A stretch of 64,000 bases of DNA from Prochlorococcus sp. AG-347-J19 (GTDB lineage: Bacteria > Cyanobacteriota > Cyanobacteriia > PCC-6307 > Cyanobiaceae), in contig QCBV01000006.1 in NCBI GenBank assembly GCA_003279015.1, forward strand, positions 62,001-126,000. The letters are read 5' to 3'. The translations under genes were made by a program, and so were the position numbers. Of the stretch, positions 39,541 to 48,191 are shown one piece after another (position 1 is the first letter of the stretch; each line of letters opens with the position of its first letter). The notes beneath the pieces are model-generated. The model was not told the DNA's origin and ran no database searches. It worked only from the letters and a program-made list of their open reading frames with translations.

Positions 39541-40962
39541 TTATGCATCGTAATACATGAAGAATTCATGTGGATGAGGCCTTTGTCTTAGTTGTTGTAC
39601 CTCTTCGTATTTTATATCGATAAAGTTATCAATAAAATCTTCAGTAAATACTCCACCAGCTAATAGATATTCCTTATCCGCTTTTAGCGCATTAAGTGAG
39701 TCATTTAGAGAGGAAGGTACTGTATCAATTTTTGCAAGTTCATCAGCTGGAAGTTCGAATAAATCTACATCTACTCCATCACCAGGATCAATTTGATTTT
39801 TAATTCCATCAATACCAGCGAGCATCATTACAGAAAATGCTAAGTAAGGATTTGCCAGTGCGTCACCTGATCTGAATTCTAATCTTTTAGCTTTAGGGCT
39901 TGGACCTGTTAATGGTATTCTTACTGCTGCAGATCTATTACCCTCAGAATAAACTAAATTTACAGGTGCTTCGAATCCTGGAACTAATCGTTTATAACTA
40001 TTTGTAGTTGGGTTGGTAAATGCTAAGAATGATGGAGCATGTTTAAGTATGCCTCCAATGTACCATCTTGCTGTTTGAGATAAATTTGCATATGCTCCTT
40101 CACCAAAAAATAATGGCTGCCCACTCTTCCATAAACTTTGGTGAACATGCATTCCAGTTCCATTATCGTTAAATACAGGTTTGGGCATAAACGTTGCAGT
40201 TTTACCATATTTTTTAGCAACATTCCTGACAACGTATTTATAAGTCATTACGTTATCAGCAGAATTTATTAACGAATCGAATTTCATTCCAAGTTCGTGT
40301 TGACCTGCACCAGCTACTTCATGGTGATGCTTTTCTGTAGGTATGCCTAATTCACCCATTAAAAGTAGCATTTCAGATCTGATGTCTTGCGCAGTATCAT
40401 TTGGAGAAACTGGGAAATAACCTTCTTTATATTGGATCTTGTATCCTAGATTTCCACCTTCTTCAATTCTTCCTGTGTTCCATGGAGCTTCAATTGTATC
40501 TACACTGTAAAAGCAGGAACCTTCTTTTGAGTCGTATCTCACGTCATCAAATAAGAAGAATTCTGGTTCCGGCCCAAAAAATGCTGTATCAGCAATTCCA
40601 GTAGATTCGAGATACTTTAAAGCCTTTTGAGCTAATGATCTTGGGCATCTATCATAAGGCTCACCACTTCTAGGCTCTTGGATAGAGCAAATCATACTTA
40701 GAGTTTTATGTTTATAAAAAGGATCTATCCATGCTGTACTTGCATCAGGAACCATTGACATATCTGAGGCATTAATTGCTTTCCAACCCCTTATTGATGA
40801 ACCATCAAATGCTAGACCTTCTGTAAATGAATCCTCTTCTATCATGTCTGATGTGAGAGTTAAATGTTGCCATTTACCATGGATGTCAGTAAATTTTAAA
40901 TCGATGAGTTCAATTCCTTCATCTTTAATTTGGCTTAAAACATCTTGTGGAGACTTAGACAT
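39541..40962 (-). CDS. glnA: Glutamine synthetase type I
   Basis: [52 protein letters not shown]. Confidence 0.97.
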   Translation of the reverse strand: MSKSPQDVLSQIKDEGIELIDLKFTDIHGKWQHLTLTSDMIEEDSFTEGLAFDGSSIRGWKAINASDMSMVPDASTAWIDPFYKHKTLSMICSIQEPRSGEPYDRCPRSLAQKALKYLESTGIADTAFFGPEPEFFLFDDVRYDSKEGSCFYSVDTIEAPWNTGRIEEGGNLGYKIQYKEGYFPVSPNDTAQDIRSEMLLLMGELGIPTEKHHHEVAGAGQHELGMKFDSLINSADNVMTYKYVVRNVAKKYGKTATFMPKPVFNDNGTGMHVHQSLWKSGQPLFFGEGAYANLSQTARWYIGGILKHAPSFLAFTNPTTNSYKRLVPGFEAPVNLVYSEGNRSAAVRIPLTGPSPKAKRLEFRSGDALANPYLAFSVMMLAGIDGIKNQIDPGDGVDVDLFELPADELAKIDTVPSSLNDSLNALKADKEYLLAGGVFTEDFIDNFIDIKYEEVQQLRQRPHPHEFFMYYDA

Positions 40963-40984
40963 AACTTATAAGATACCTTCTATG

Positions 40985-41026
40985 AAATTAATTACTTGAT
41001 GATTCTTATTATGTATCAACCGTCAC
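40985..41026 (-). promoter_or_regulatory. Candidate NtcA-activated promoter of glnA
   Basis: On the minus strand GTGACGGTTGATAC (GTG-N8-TAC) followed by exactly 22 nt and TAATTT (TAN3T -10 element). Confidence 0.65.
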
Positions 41027-41124
41027 CTTTTTCAACACTTGATGTCTTCTTTCAGTGTTTCGTGTCATAACTTTAATAATTATTTACTTAATTATTTAAA
41101 TTGAATTAATTTCTTTAAATAAAT

Positions 41125-41138
41125 ATCGCTTAAGCGAT
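41125..41138. promoter_or_regulatory. Perfect 14-bp palindrome ATCGCTTAAGCGAT, candidate operator
   Basis: Self-complementary GC-containing block in an otherwise very AT-rich divergent spacer, 38 bp upstream of the aminotransferase start. Confidence 0.4.
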
Positions 41139-41176
41139 GATATTAGTCTAATTTAAAGGTAATTGAATGTAATGCT

Positions 41177-42361
41177 TTGACCGAAGCAAAACTTATTCCG
41201 GCTTTAAATAAAGAGAACTTATCTCATTTCTCAAAGACTTATGTTCCTTCTAGACTTTTATTAGGTCCTGGACCTTCAAATGCTCATCCAGAAGTCTTAA
41301 GCGCTCTTTCTTTGAATCCTATTGGTCATTTAGATGAAGCATATATCTCGTTGATGTCTGATGTACAGCAACTTTTAAGGTATACATGGCAGTGCGAAAA
41401 TCGTCTTACACTTCCAATGAGTGGTACTGGTAGTGCTGCGATGGAAGCTTCAATAGCTAATTTTATTGAAGAAGGAGAAAAAATTTTGATTGCTAAAAAA
41501 GGATATTTTGGAGACAGATTAGTTGATATGGCAAGTAGATATAAAGCTCAAGTTTCCGTTATGGAAAAACCATGGGGAGAGGCTTTTACATATGAGGAAA
41601 TTAAGTATGAAATAGAAACTAAAAAACCAGCTATTTTTGCTATCGTCCATGCTGAAACATCTAGTGGTGTTTTACAACCTCTTGAAGGGATTGGCGATAT
41701 ATGTAGAAAAAATAACTGCCTGTTTTTAGTTGATGCAGTTACTTCACTTGGCGCTCTAGAATTATTTATAGACGAATGGAAAATTGATCTAGCATACAGT
41801 TGTAGTCAAAAGGGATTAAGTTGTCCCCCAGGATTAAGCCCTTTTACAATGAATAAAAGAGCTGAAGAAAAACTAAGTTCAAGAAAAACAAAAGTACCAA
41901 ACTGGTATTTAGATTTATCTCTATTAAATAAATATTGGGGTTCTGATCGTGTTTACCATCATACTGCGCCCGTAAATATGAATTTTGCTATTCGTGAAGG
42001 TTTACGATTAATTGCGAATGAGGGTTTAGAAAATGTCTGGAATAGACATAATACTAATGCAAAGAAACTTTGGAATGGTTTAGAAACTCTTGGAATGGAA
42101 TTACATGTATCAGATGATTATAGATTGCCAACCTTAACCACAGTTAAAATACCTCCAGCAGTTGATGGTGATGGTTTTAGAAATCATCTCTTAAGAAACT
42201 TTGGAATAGAAATAGGGAATGGACTTGGAGAATTATCTGGTAAGGTGTGGCGTGTAGGGCTAATGGGTTTTAATTCGTGTGAGGAAAATGTTGACAGATT
42301 ATTAAACCTATTTGATACTGAGCTAAAGAAATTTTCTATTTTTGATTCCTCAACTTTTTGA
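41177..42361 (+). CDS. Class V aminotransferase (alanine/serine-glyoxylate type)
   Basis: LLLGPGPSNAHPEVL, LPMSGTGSAAMEASIANF, YSCSQKGLSCPPGLSPF; TTG start. Confidence 0.88.
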   Translation: MTEAKLIPALNKENLSHFSKTYVPSRLLLGPGPSNAHPEVLSALSLNPIGHLDEAYISLMSDVQQLLRYTWQCENRLTLPMSGTGSAAMEASIANFIEEGEKILIAKKGYFGDRLVDMASRYKAQVSVMEKPWGEAFTYEEIKYEIETKKPAIFAIVHAETSSGVLQPLEGIGDICRKNNCLFLVDAVTSLGALELFIDEWKIDLAYSCSQKGLSCPPGLSPFTMNKRAEEKLSSRKTKVPNWYLDLSLLNKYWGSDRVYHHTAPVNMNFAIREGLRLIANEGLENVWNRHNTNAKKLWNGLETLGMELHVSDDYRLPTLTTVKIPPAVDGDGFRNHLLRNFGIEIGNGLGELSGKVWRVGLMGFNSCEENVDRLLNLFDTELKKFSIFDSSTF

Positions 42362-42851
42362 ACCAAATCTTTAAAATTTGACTGCATTCATCTTCTAAGA
42401 TACCTCCAATTATTTCCATTTTGTGATGAGAACTCTCATGTTTTGAGAGGTCAATTGAGCCACCCAATCCCCCTCTTTTCTTATCGTAAGCTCCAAAAAT
42501 AACTTTACCCATCCGTGCTTGAATAAGAGCAGAGGAACACATAGTACAAGGTTCTAAATTTGTGATAATAATACATTCATTAAATCTCCAATCATTTTTA
42601 ATTAGAGATGCCTGCCTTAGTGCCATTATCTCAGCATGACCTAATGGGTCTTTATTTATATTCCTTCTGTTAACACCTCTCCCGATACATCTTCCTCTCT
42701 CATCTAAAATTATTGAACAGATTGGCAGCTCAACTTTACCAATTTCTTTGGATCTTCTTAAAATCGATTTCATCCAAAAAGTGTATTTTGAATTATTTCT
42801 TTTTTTTGGTTGATCATTATTACTATTTCCATTTTCAAAAATATATCTCAT
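42336..42851 (-). CDS. tadA: tRNA-specific adenosine deaminase
   Basis: DPLGHAEIMALRQAS, TNLEPCTMCSSALIQARMGKVIFGAYDKKRGG. Confidence 0.92.
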   Translation of the reverse strand: MRYIFENGNSNNDQPKKRNNSKYTFWMKSILRRSKEIGKVELPICSIILDERGRCIGRGVNRRNINKDPLGHAEIMALRQASLIKNDWRFNECIIITNLEPCTMCSSALIQARMGKVIFGAYDKKRGGLGGSIDLSKHESSHHKMEIIGGILEDECSQILKIWFKKLRNQK

Positions 42852-42894
42852 TTACCAATATTGAGAATAGAATTAATAATAGATATCTTATCTG

Positions 42895-44280
42895 ATGGCT
42901 GAAGATTTAATTGATAATAAAGATATATATTTCCCCTCATATTTAGGGACTAATGACAAATTGATTACTCTTCTGAATAGAGCAAGTCAAACTCTTTGTG
43001 ACTGGTTCTCTAAAACTGAAAAAAATGGTCCTTTCCCTCTTGATGAGAGTTTCAAGTTTATTATGCCTACGGAAGATGGTAATTCTGAAGAAGATTTGTT
43101 TTCTGAGATTGAATCTCTTTTGAATAATTCATTTAATCCTGTTCATCCTGGCTCACTAGCTCACCTTGATCCCCCACCTTTAATTTTCTCTATTTTGGGA
43201 GATTTAATTGCTGCTGGTTTAAATAATAATCTTCTTGCTTACGAGTTATCACCATGTGTAACTTTGCTTGAGGAATCATTATGTAAATGGTTTGCCAAGA
43301 AAATAGGGTTTAATGATTTCTCAGGAGGTATTGCTGCTAGCGGAGGTACATTAAGTAATCTTAATGCACTTATAGCAGCTAGATATAATGCTGGATTAAG
43401 CACAAATCCTAATTCTGTATTACTTGTTAGTGAAGATGCTCATTCTTCCTTCATTAAATGTATAAGAGTAATGGGTCTTGATACTAAGAATCTTGTCAAG
43501 ATTAAAACTGATAATCAAGGAAGAATGGATATAAACGATCTTAGAAAGTCTTTAGATAAATGTTCAATAGAAAATAAAAAAATATTTGCTATTGTAGCAA
43601 CCCTTGGGACAACTGTAAGAGGAGCCATTGATCCTATTAAAGAAATAAGTGAAATTTGTAAACAAAGAGATATATGGTTACATATTGATGGTTCAATTGG
43701 AGGGATTTTTGCTATAACTTCTATTCCCATAGAAGGTTTAAATAATATTAATCAGGCTAATTCAATAACTATAAATCCACAAAAAATCATTGGTATTACA
43801 AAGACTTCATCTTTGTTATTGGTTTCAAATATGAGTACTTTAGAAAATACTTTTAATACTGGGCTACCATACATATCATCTAAAGAAAATATTATAAATA
43901 GAGGAGAAATAGGCATACAAGGTTCTAGACCTGCAGAGGTTATTAAACTATGGCTAGGGTTACGTTTTTTAGGTCTGAATGGAATAGAAAATATATTAAA
44001 ATCATCAATTAAAAGAAAAGATTTTTTTATAAAAAATATTAGTAAAAATAAATTTGATATATTTTCAGGTCCTCTTCATATTGTTTCATTCTTACCTAAG
44101 AAACTCGAGCCAAAAGACTCTGATGCATGGACTCAAACTAAAGTTAATGAACTTATTAAAAAAAATTTTATGCTTTCTAGACCAAAATTCAAAGATAAAT
44201 ATTTTTTAAGGGTTGTTATGGGAAATTACAATACAGAAGAATCTCATATTGAAGAACTTTTGAAAATTTTAGAGGCTTAA
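42895..44280 (+). CDS. PLP-dependent group II decarboxylase
   Basis: GGIAASGGTLSNLNALIAAR, WLHIDGSIGG, INPQKIIGI; glutamate/diaminobutyrate decarboxylase-like. Confidence 0.82.
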   Translation: MAEDLIDNKDIYFPSYLGTNDKLITLLNRASQTLCDWFSKTEKNGPFPLDESFKFIMPTEDGNSEEDLFSEIESLLNNSFNPVHPGSLAHLDPPPLIFSILGDLIAAGLNNNLLAYELSPCVTLLEESLCKWFAKKIGFNDFSGGIAASGGTLSNLNALIAARYNAGLSTNPNSVLLVSEDAHSSFIKCIRVMGLDTKNLVKIKTDNQGRMDINDLRKSLDKCSIENKKIFAIVATLGTTVRGAIDPIKEISEICKQRDIWLHIDGSIGGIFAITSIPIEGLNNINQANSITINPQKIIGITKTSSLLLVSNMSTLENTFNTGLPYISSKENIINRGEIGIQGSRPAEVIKLWLGLRFLGLNGIENILKSSIKRKDFFIKNISKNKFDIFSGPLHIVSFLPKKLEPKDSDAWTQTKVNELIKKNFMLSRPKFKDKYFLRVVMGNYNTEESHIEELLKILEA

Positions 44281-44289
44281 CTAATCAAT

Positions 44290-44424
44290 ATGGGTAGACC
44301 AAAAATTATTGCAATAGTAACAGGGTTTATATCTTTAGCTATTTGTATTGCTTATTTACTCTTAATTACTATTTTTGATTTCAGAACATATCTAAATGAT
44401 CAATTATCCAATTTTACATATTAA
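44290..44424 (+). CDS. Small single-TM protein, 44 aa (MGRPKIIAIVTGFISLAICIAYLLLITIFDFRTYLNDQLSNFTY)
   Basis: ATG-to-TAA ORF translated by hand; TM segment with basic N-terminus. Confidence 0.65.
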   Translation: MGRPKIIAIVTGFISLAICIAYLLLITIFDFRTYLNDQLSNFTY

Positions 44425-45913
44425 ATGGAGGCAAACTTTTTTTTGATTTAAAATATTTTTTCATTTCAATTTTTGAGATAGCTTCTTTTACGAAGTTGTT
44501 TAAAATGTCTTCTCTCTTACTTATTCTATAGATCTTATCTACTACATCTTGAACTCCTCCATCTCCCCAATCTTGCCCATTTTTAAAATATTCAATCAAA
44601 CTTAGTCCTACTATTCTAATTAACCAGCCTGCTGTAACTGATTGTATAGATTTAGATAATATTATTTTAGTCAAGCTTGCAGCTAAAGCAGGAGAAAGAA
44701 TGGCCAGACCCCCTTTTAGTATTCCTTGTTTAGCCAATGCGCTTAGTAATGATGTCGCTAAATCTTTTGCATCTTTTTTTGTAAGCTTAATTTCATATAT
44801 TTTTGATATTTCCATTATCATTTGAAGGTTTACGGAGGTCGTAGTAAGGAAATCAACGGCTGGTAGTGGATTAACTAGTATTACTCCACCTGTTATCCAC
44901 ATATATTTATTAATCACTTTATTTGACATTAAATATCTTTGTTCTTGCAAGAAATTTTTGCTTTTAATACCTAACTTATTTGAGCGAAAAAGAATATTAT
45001 CCGCCAATAACTCTTCTCCATCATTATCGAGCGTTTCAATTATTTCTCTAAATAAACTTCCCACCTCCGGAACTAAATTTAAAGCATCTGATTTTACATA
45101 GGGAGATTGTTGAGGTACTGCAATTGTTTGAACAACTGAAATTTTATTTTTTCTAGCGGAAGTTATAGATATTATATTTTCTTTGATCAGGTTATTTTCA
45201 TCTATAGACCTCAAATCACATTTATTTAGAACTATTATAATTTTTTTTCTTAATTTTATTAATTCTTTAATTAAATAGTTTTCGTATTTATTTATGTCTT
45301 GATCTAACACAAAAAGAACTAAGTCAGAATTTGATGCTTGTATAACTGTTGCTTTTTCTCTCTCTTCTCCTAATTTAGATGGTTCGAATAAACCTGGAGT
45401 ATCTACTATATTGATGTTTCTTTTTAAGATTGGGATACGAATTTTATAGTTATTAATTTGCTTTGTTGTTCCTATTTTTGCTGAAGTTTGTCCGACAATA
45501 TTTTTCAATAATGATCTTGCTATAGATGTTTTGCCTGAAGACCCTGCTCCAAAAAGAGTAACATTATAATCTCCTGTTTTTAATTGGGATTCTAGTTTAT
45601 TTTTTTTGTAATTTAACAATTGCACTTTTACTTTATCGTTAATTTTTTTATTAATTTTCTCGACCCCTTCCAAACTTATCTTGGCAGCACCATATGTATT
45701 TTTGAATGAAAGTGTATTTTTTTTATCTTTATATATAAATTTATAGACTATTTTTTTAAATAATTTTTTATCAATATTATAAAAGATATAAATAATTACT
45801 ATTAAAAATAAAAGGGTATATATATTGACTATTCTTATAAATATCGAAAATAAAATATATACAAATAATATTAGTACAATATACTTTATATACTTTAGTT
45901 TCAAGTAATTCAT
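44414..45913 (-). CDS. Era-like GTPase with DUF697-type C-terminal domain
   Basis: GAGSSGKTSIARSLL P-loop, NIVDTPGLFEPSKLGEER, VLNKCDLRS; N-terminal TM segments. Confidence 0.82.
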   Translation of the reverse strand: MNYLKLKYIKYIVLILFVYILFSIFIRIVNIYTLLFLIVIIYIFYNIDKKLFKKIVYKFIYKDKKNTLSFKNTYGAAKISLEGVEKINKKINDKVKVQLLNYKKNKLESQLKTGDYNVTLFGAGSSGKTSIARSLLKNIVGQTSAKIGTTKQINNYKIRIPILKRNINIVDTPGLFEPSKLGEEREKATVIQASNSDLVLFVLDQDINKYENYLIKELIKLRKKIIIVLNKCDLRSIDENNLIKENIISITSARKNKISVVQTIAVPQQSPYVKSDALNLVPEVGSLFREIIETLDNDGEELLADNILFRSNKLGIKSKNFLQEQRYLMSNKVINKYMWITGGVILVNPLPAVDFLTTTSVNLQMIMEISKIYEIKLTKKDAKDLATSLLSALAKQGILKGGLAILSPALAASLTKIILSKSIQSVTAGWLIRIVGLSLIEYFKNGQDWGDGGVQDVVDKIYRISKREDILNNFVKEAISKIEMKKYFKSKKSLPPFNM

Positions 45914-46374
45914 TTTATCGATTCTTTTTTAAAAATGTTATACAGTAAAAAAATAAAACCAATATTAATAGTTATATCAGCAATATTAAATACTGGAAAA
46001 TTTATAATATTTAAATTTATAAAATCAACCACAAACCCTTTATATATCCTATCTATACCATTACCAATAGTTCCCCCAAGAATAAAGCTATACGATAATA
46101 GATCGTATGTGTTAAAAGTATTTTTCCTAAATATTAAATAAATAAGTAGTATTGAAAAAAAAATACTTATTAAAGATAAAAATATTCTACTTCCACTAAA
46201 TATGTTAAATGCTGCCCCGTAATTTTTTACAAAGTCTAATTTGAATAAAATAAAATCTTTATTAATAAATAATTTATTATTATTAAACATTAAATATTTC
46301 GTAAATTGATCTATTAGAACAATAAAAATACTTAAAAATAAAAAATATAATTTTGTTTGTATTTTTTTAATCAT
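45910..46374 (-). CDS. lspA: Lipoprotein signal peptidase
   Basis: VLIDQFTKYLMF, FVKNYGAAFNIFSG, GNGIDRIYKGFVVDFI, FPVFNIADITINIG. Confidence 0.92.
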   Translation of the reverse strand: MIKKIQTKLYFLFLSIFIVLIDQFTKYLMFNNNKLFINKDFILFKLDFVKNYGAAFNIFSGSRIFLSLISIFFSILLIYLIFRKNTFNTYDLLSYSFILGGTIGNGIDRIYKGFVVDFINLNIINFPVFNIADITINIGFIFLLYNIFKKESIK

Positions 46375-46943
46375 TATTTGCTACGTTTTAAACGTTCTAT
46401 AGGTTTTATAAGTAATAAAAGTGGAAAAAGCATTAGAATATGATATCCAATCTTACCTAATGAGTATTTCCCTAAATTATATAGAAATAAATTAAATTGA
46501 CTGTAGAACATAATTTGCATGAAGTTATAAAATATTCCAATTAAATGCATAGCACATATTGCAATAAATCCATTTTTTAGAAAGTTTCCAACGTTTATTT
46601 TTTTTCTAGTATTTAAATTATCAATTATTGTAATTAATGGATATAAACCTAATAAATAACCAAAATTTGGAGTGAGCAAATAACCTATTGAACCTCCTTG
46701 ATGAAAGGCAGGAAATATAAATAACCCTAAAACTATATATATAGAAAATGCTCTGAAAACAACTTTTTTATTAAATATAAGTGTTAATAAAATTATGGTT
46801 GGAATTTGCCATGTGATAGGCAACTCTATGTTATTACTTGATTTATAGATAAAAAGTAGTGGAATATAAACAGGTAACATTGATGTTATTACTAGTGATT
46901 GAAGACTCACCAGTATCTCAATTAATTTATAAAAATTGAGCAT
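46374..46943 (-). CDS. bioY: BioY family biotin transporter component
   Basis: FPAFHQGGSIGYLLTPNFGYLLG motif. Confidence 0.82.
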   Translation of the reverse strand: MLNFYKLIEILVSLQSLVITSMLPVYIPLLFIYKSSNNIELPITWQIPTIILLTLIFNKKVVFRAFSIYIVLGLFIFPAFHQGGSIGYLLTPNFGYLLGLYPLITIIDNLNTRKKINVGNFLKNGFIAICAMHLIGIFYNFMQIMFYSQFNLFLYNLGKYSLGKIGYHILMLFPLLLLIKPIERLKRSK

Positions 46944-46958
46944 TATTATAAATTCTAT

Positions 46959-48191
46959 TTATAAACTTCTCAATGCAACAATTGGATCTAATTTAGAAGC
47001 TCTTTTTGCAGGTAAAACGCCAAAGATTAAACCTATTGATCCTGAAATGATCATGGTGGAAAAAGTAGTTGTAATTCCTACTGATGCAGGAAGTGGTGTT
47101 ATCAGAGATAAAAGAAAAACACCTGATAATCCAGTTGTTGTTCCAATTAATCCTCCAATTGTAGATAAAATCAATGCCTCAATTAAAAATTGAATTAATA
47201 TATCCGACTGTTTAGCTCCTATTGCTTTTCTAAGTCCAATCTCTTCAGTCCTTTCGCTAACAGAAACGAGCATAATATTCATGATTCCTATACCTCCAAC
47301 TACTAGTGATACAGCGCCAATTCCTGCTAATAAAAATGTTAGGCCGCTTGTTATGTTAGTTACTATGTTTAAAGCATCTTCTTGAGATCTGACTGCAAAG
47401 TCATCATCTCTTATTATTTTATGTCTTTGTCTTAATAAATTAGTTATTTGAAATTTTGCTGCACTTGTTGAATTTTTGTTTATCGCTTCCACACTAATAA
47501 AGCTTAAACTTACACCATATGTGGGATCCTTCCCAGTAATCCTATTAACCATTGTGGTTAAGGGAATGTAAGCATTTTTGTCTTGATTACTTCCAAATAC
47601 TGCCCCTTTTGGTTTTAATGTTCCGATTATCTCATAAGTATGATCTTTAATTCTTATTTTTTCCCCAAGTGAAGAAGATTTATTTTTAAAAAATTCATCT
47701 TTAAGGTCAGGACCTATTACTACAAAACTTCTGGCACTATTAACATCACTTTCTGATAAAAATCTACCCTTATCTACTTCAAAGCTCCTGACATCTAGAA
47801 ATTCAGGAGTAACTCCAGCTATTGATATATTAAGGCTCTTAGAGTTTGATTGAACTATTTCGTTAGCGGAAATTTGAGGGGCAACTTTTTTTACAGTTGG
47901 CACTTGATTACTAATTGCTAATGCATCTTCAAGAACTAGGTTTTTAGGAAATGAAATGCCTCTTCTTCTTGTATCGTTATTTCCAGGAACAATAAATAAA
48001 ACATTTGCACCTAAATTACTTAATTGGTTTTTTGCTAATGTTTGAGCACCTCTCCCAAGACCAACAAGTGTAATTACGGATGCATTTCCTATAATTATCC
48101 CAAGCATTGTTAGAGAGCTTCTTAATTTATTGGATATCAACGTTTTGGTAGCCATATTTAAGGCTTCTTTTAATGAGATATTCCTAGACAT
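46959..48191 (-). CDS. ABC transporter permease, MacB/FtsX type
   Basis: MLGIIIGNASVITLVGLGRG, SVSERTEEIGLRKAIGAKQSDIL. Confidence 0.9.
   Translation of the reverse strand: MSRNISLKEALNMATKTLISNKLRSSLTMLGIIIGNASVITLVGLGRGAQTLAKNQLSNLGANVLFIVPGNNDTRRRGISFPKNLVLEDALAISNQVPTVKKVAPQISANEIVQSNSKSLNISIAGVTPEFLDVRSFEVDKGRFLSESDVNSARSFVVIGPDLKDEFFKNKSSSLGEKIRIKDHTYEIIGTLKPKGAVFGSNQDKNAYIPLTTMVNRITGKDPTYGVSLSFISVEAINKNSTSAAKFQITNLLRQRHKIIRDDDFAVRSQEDALNIVTNITSGLTFLLAGIGAVSLVVGGIGIMNIMLVSVSERTEEIGLRKAIGAKQSDILIQFLIEALILSTIGGLIGTTTGLSGVFLLSLITPLPASVGITTTFSTMIISGSIGLIFGVLPAKRASKLDPIVALRSL

Noticed and set aside
40963-41176. Possible glutamine riboswitch (glnA RNA motif) upstream of glnA
   Set aside because: The conserved core was not seen and the predicted leader is too short
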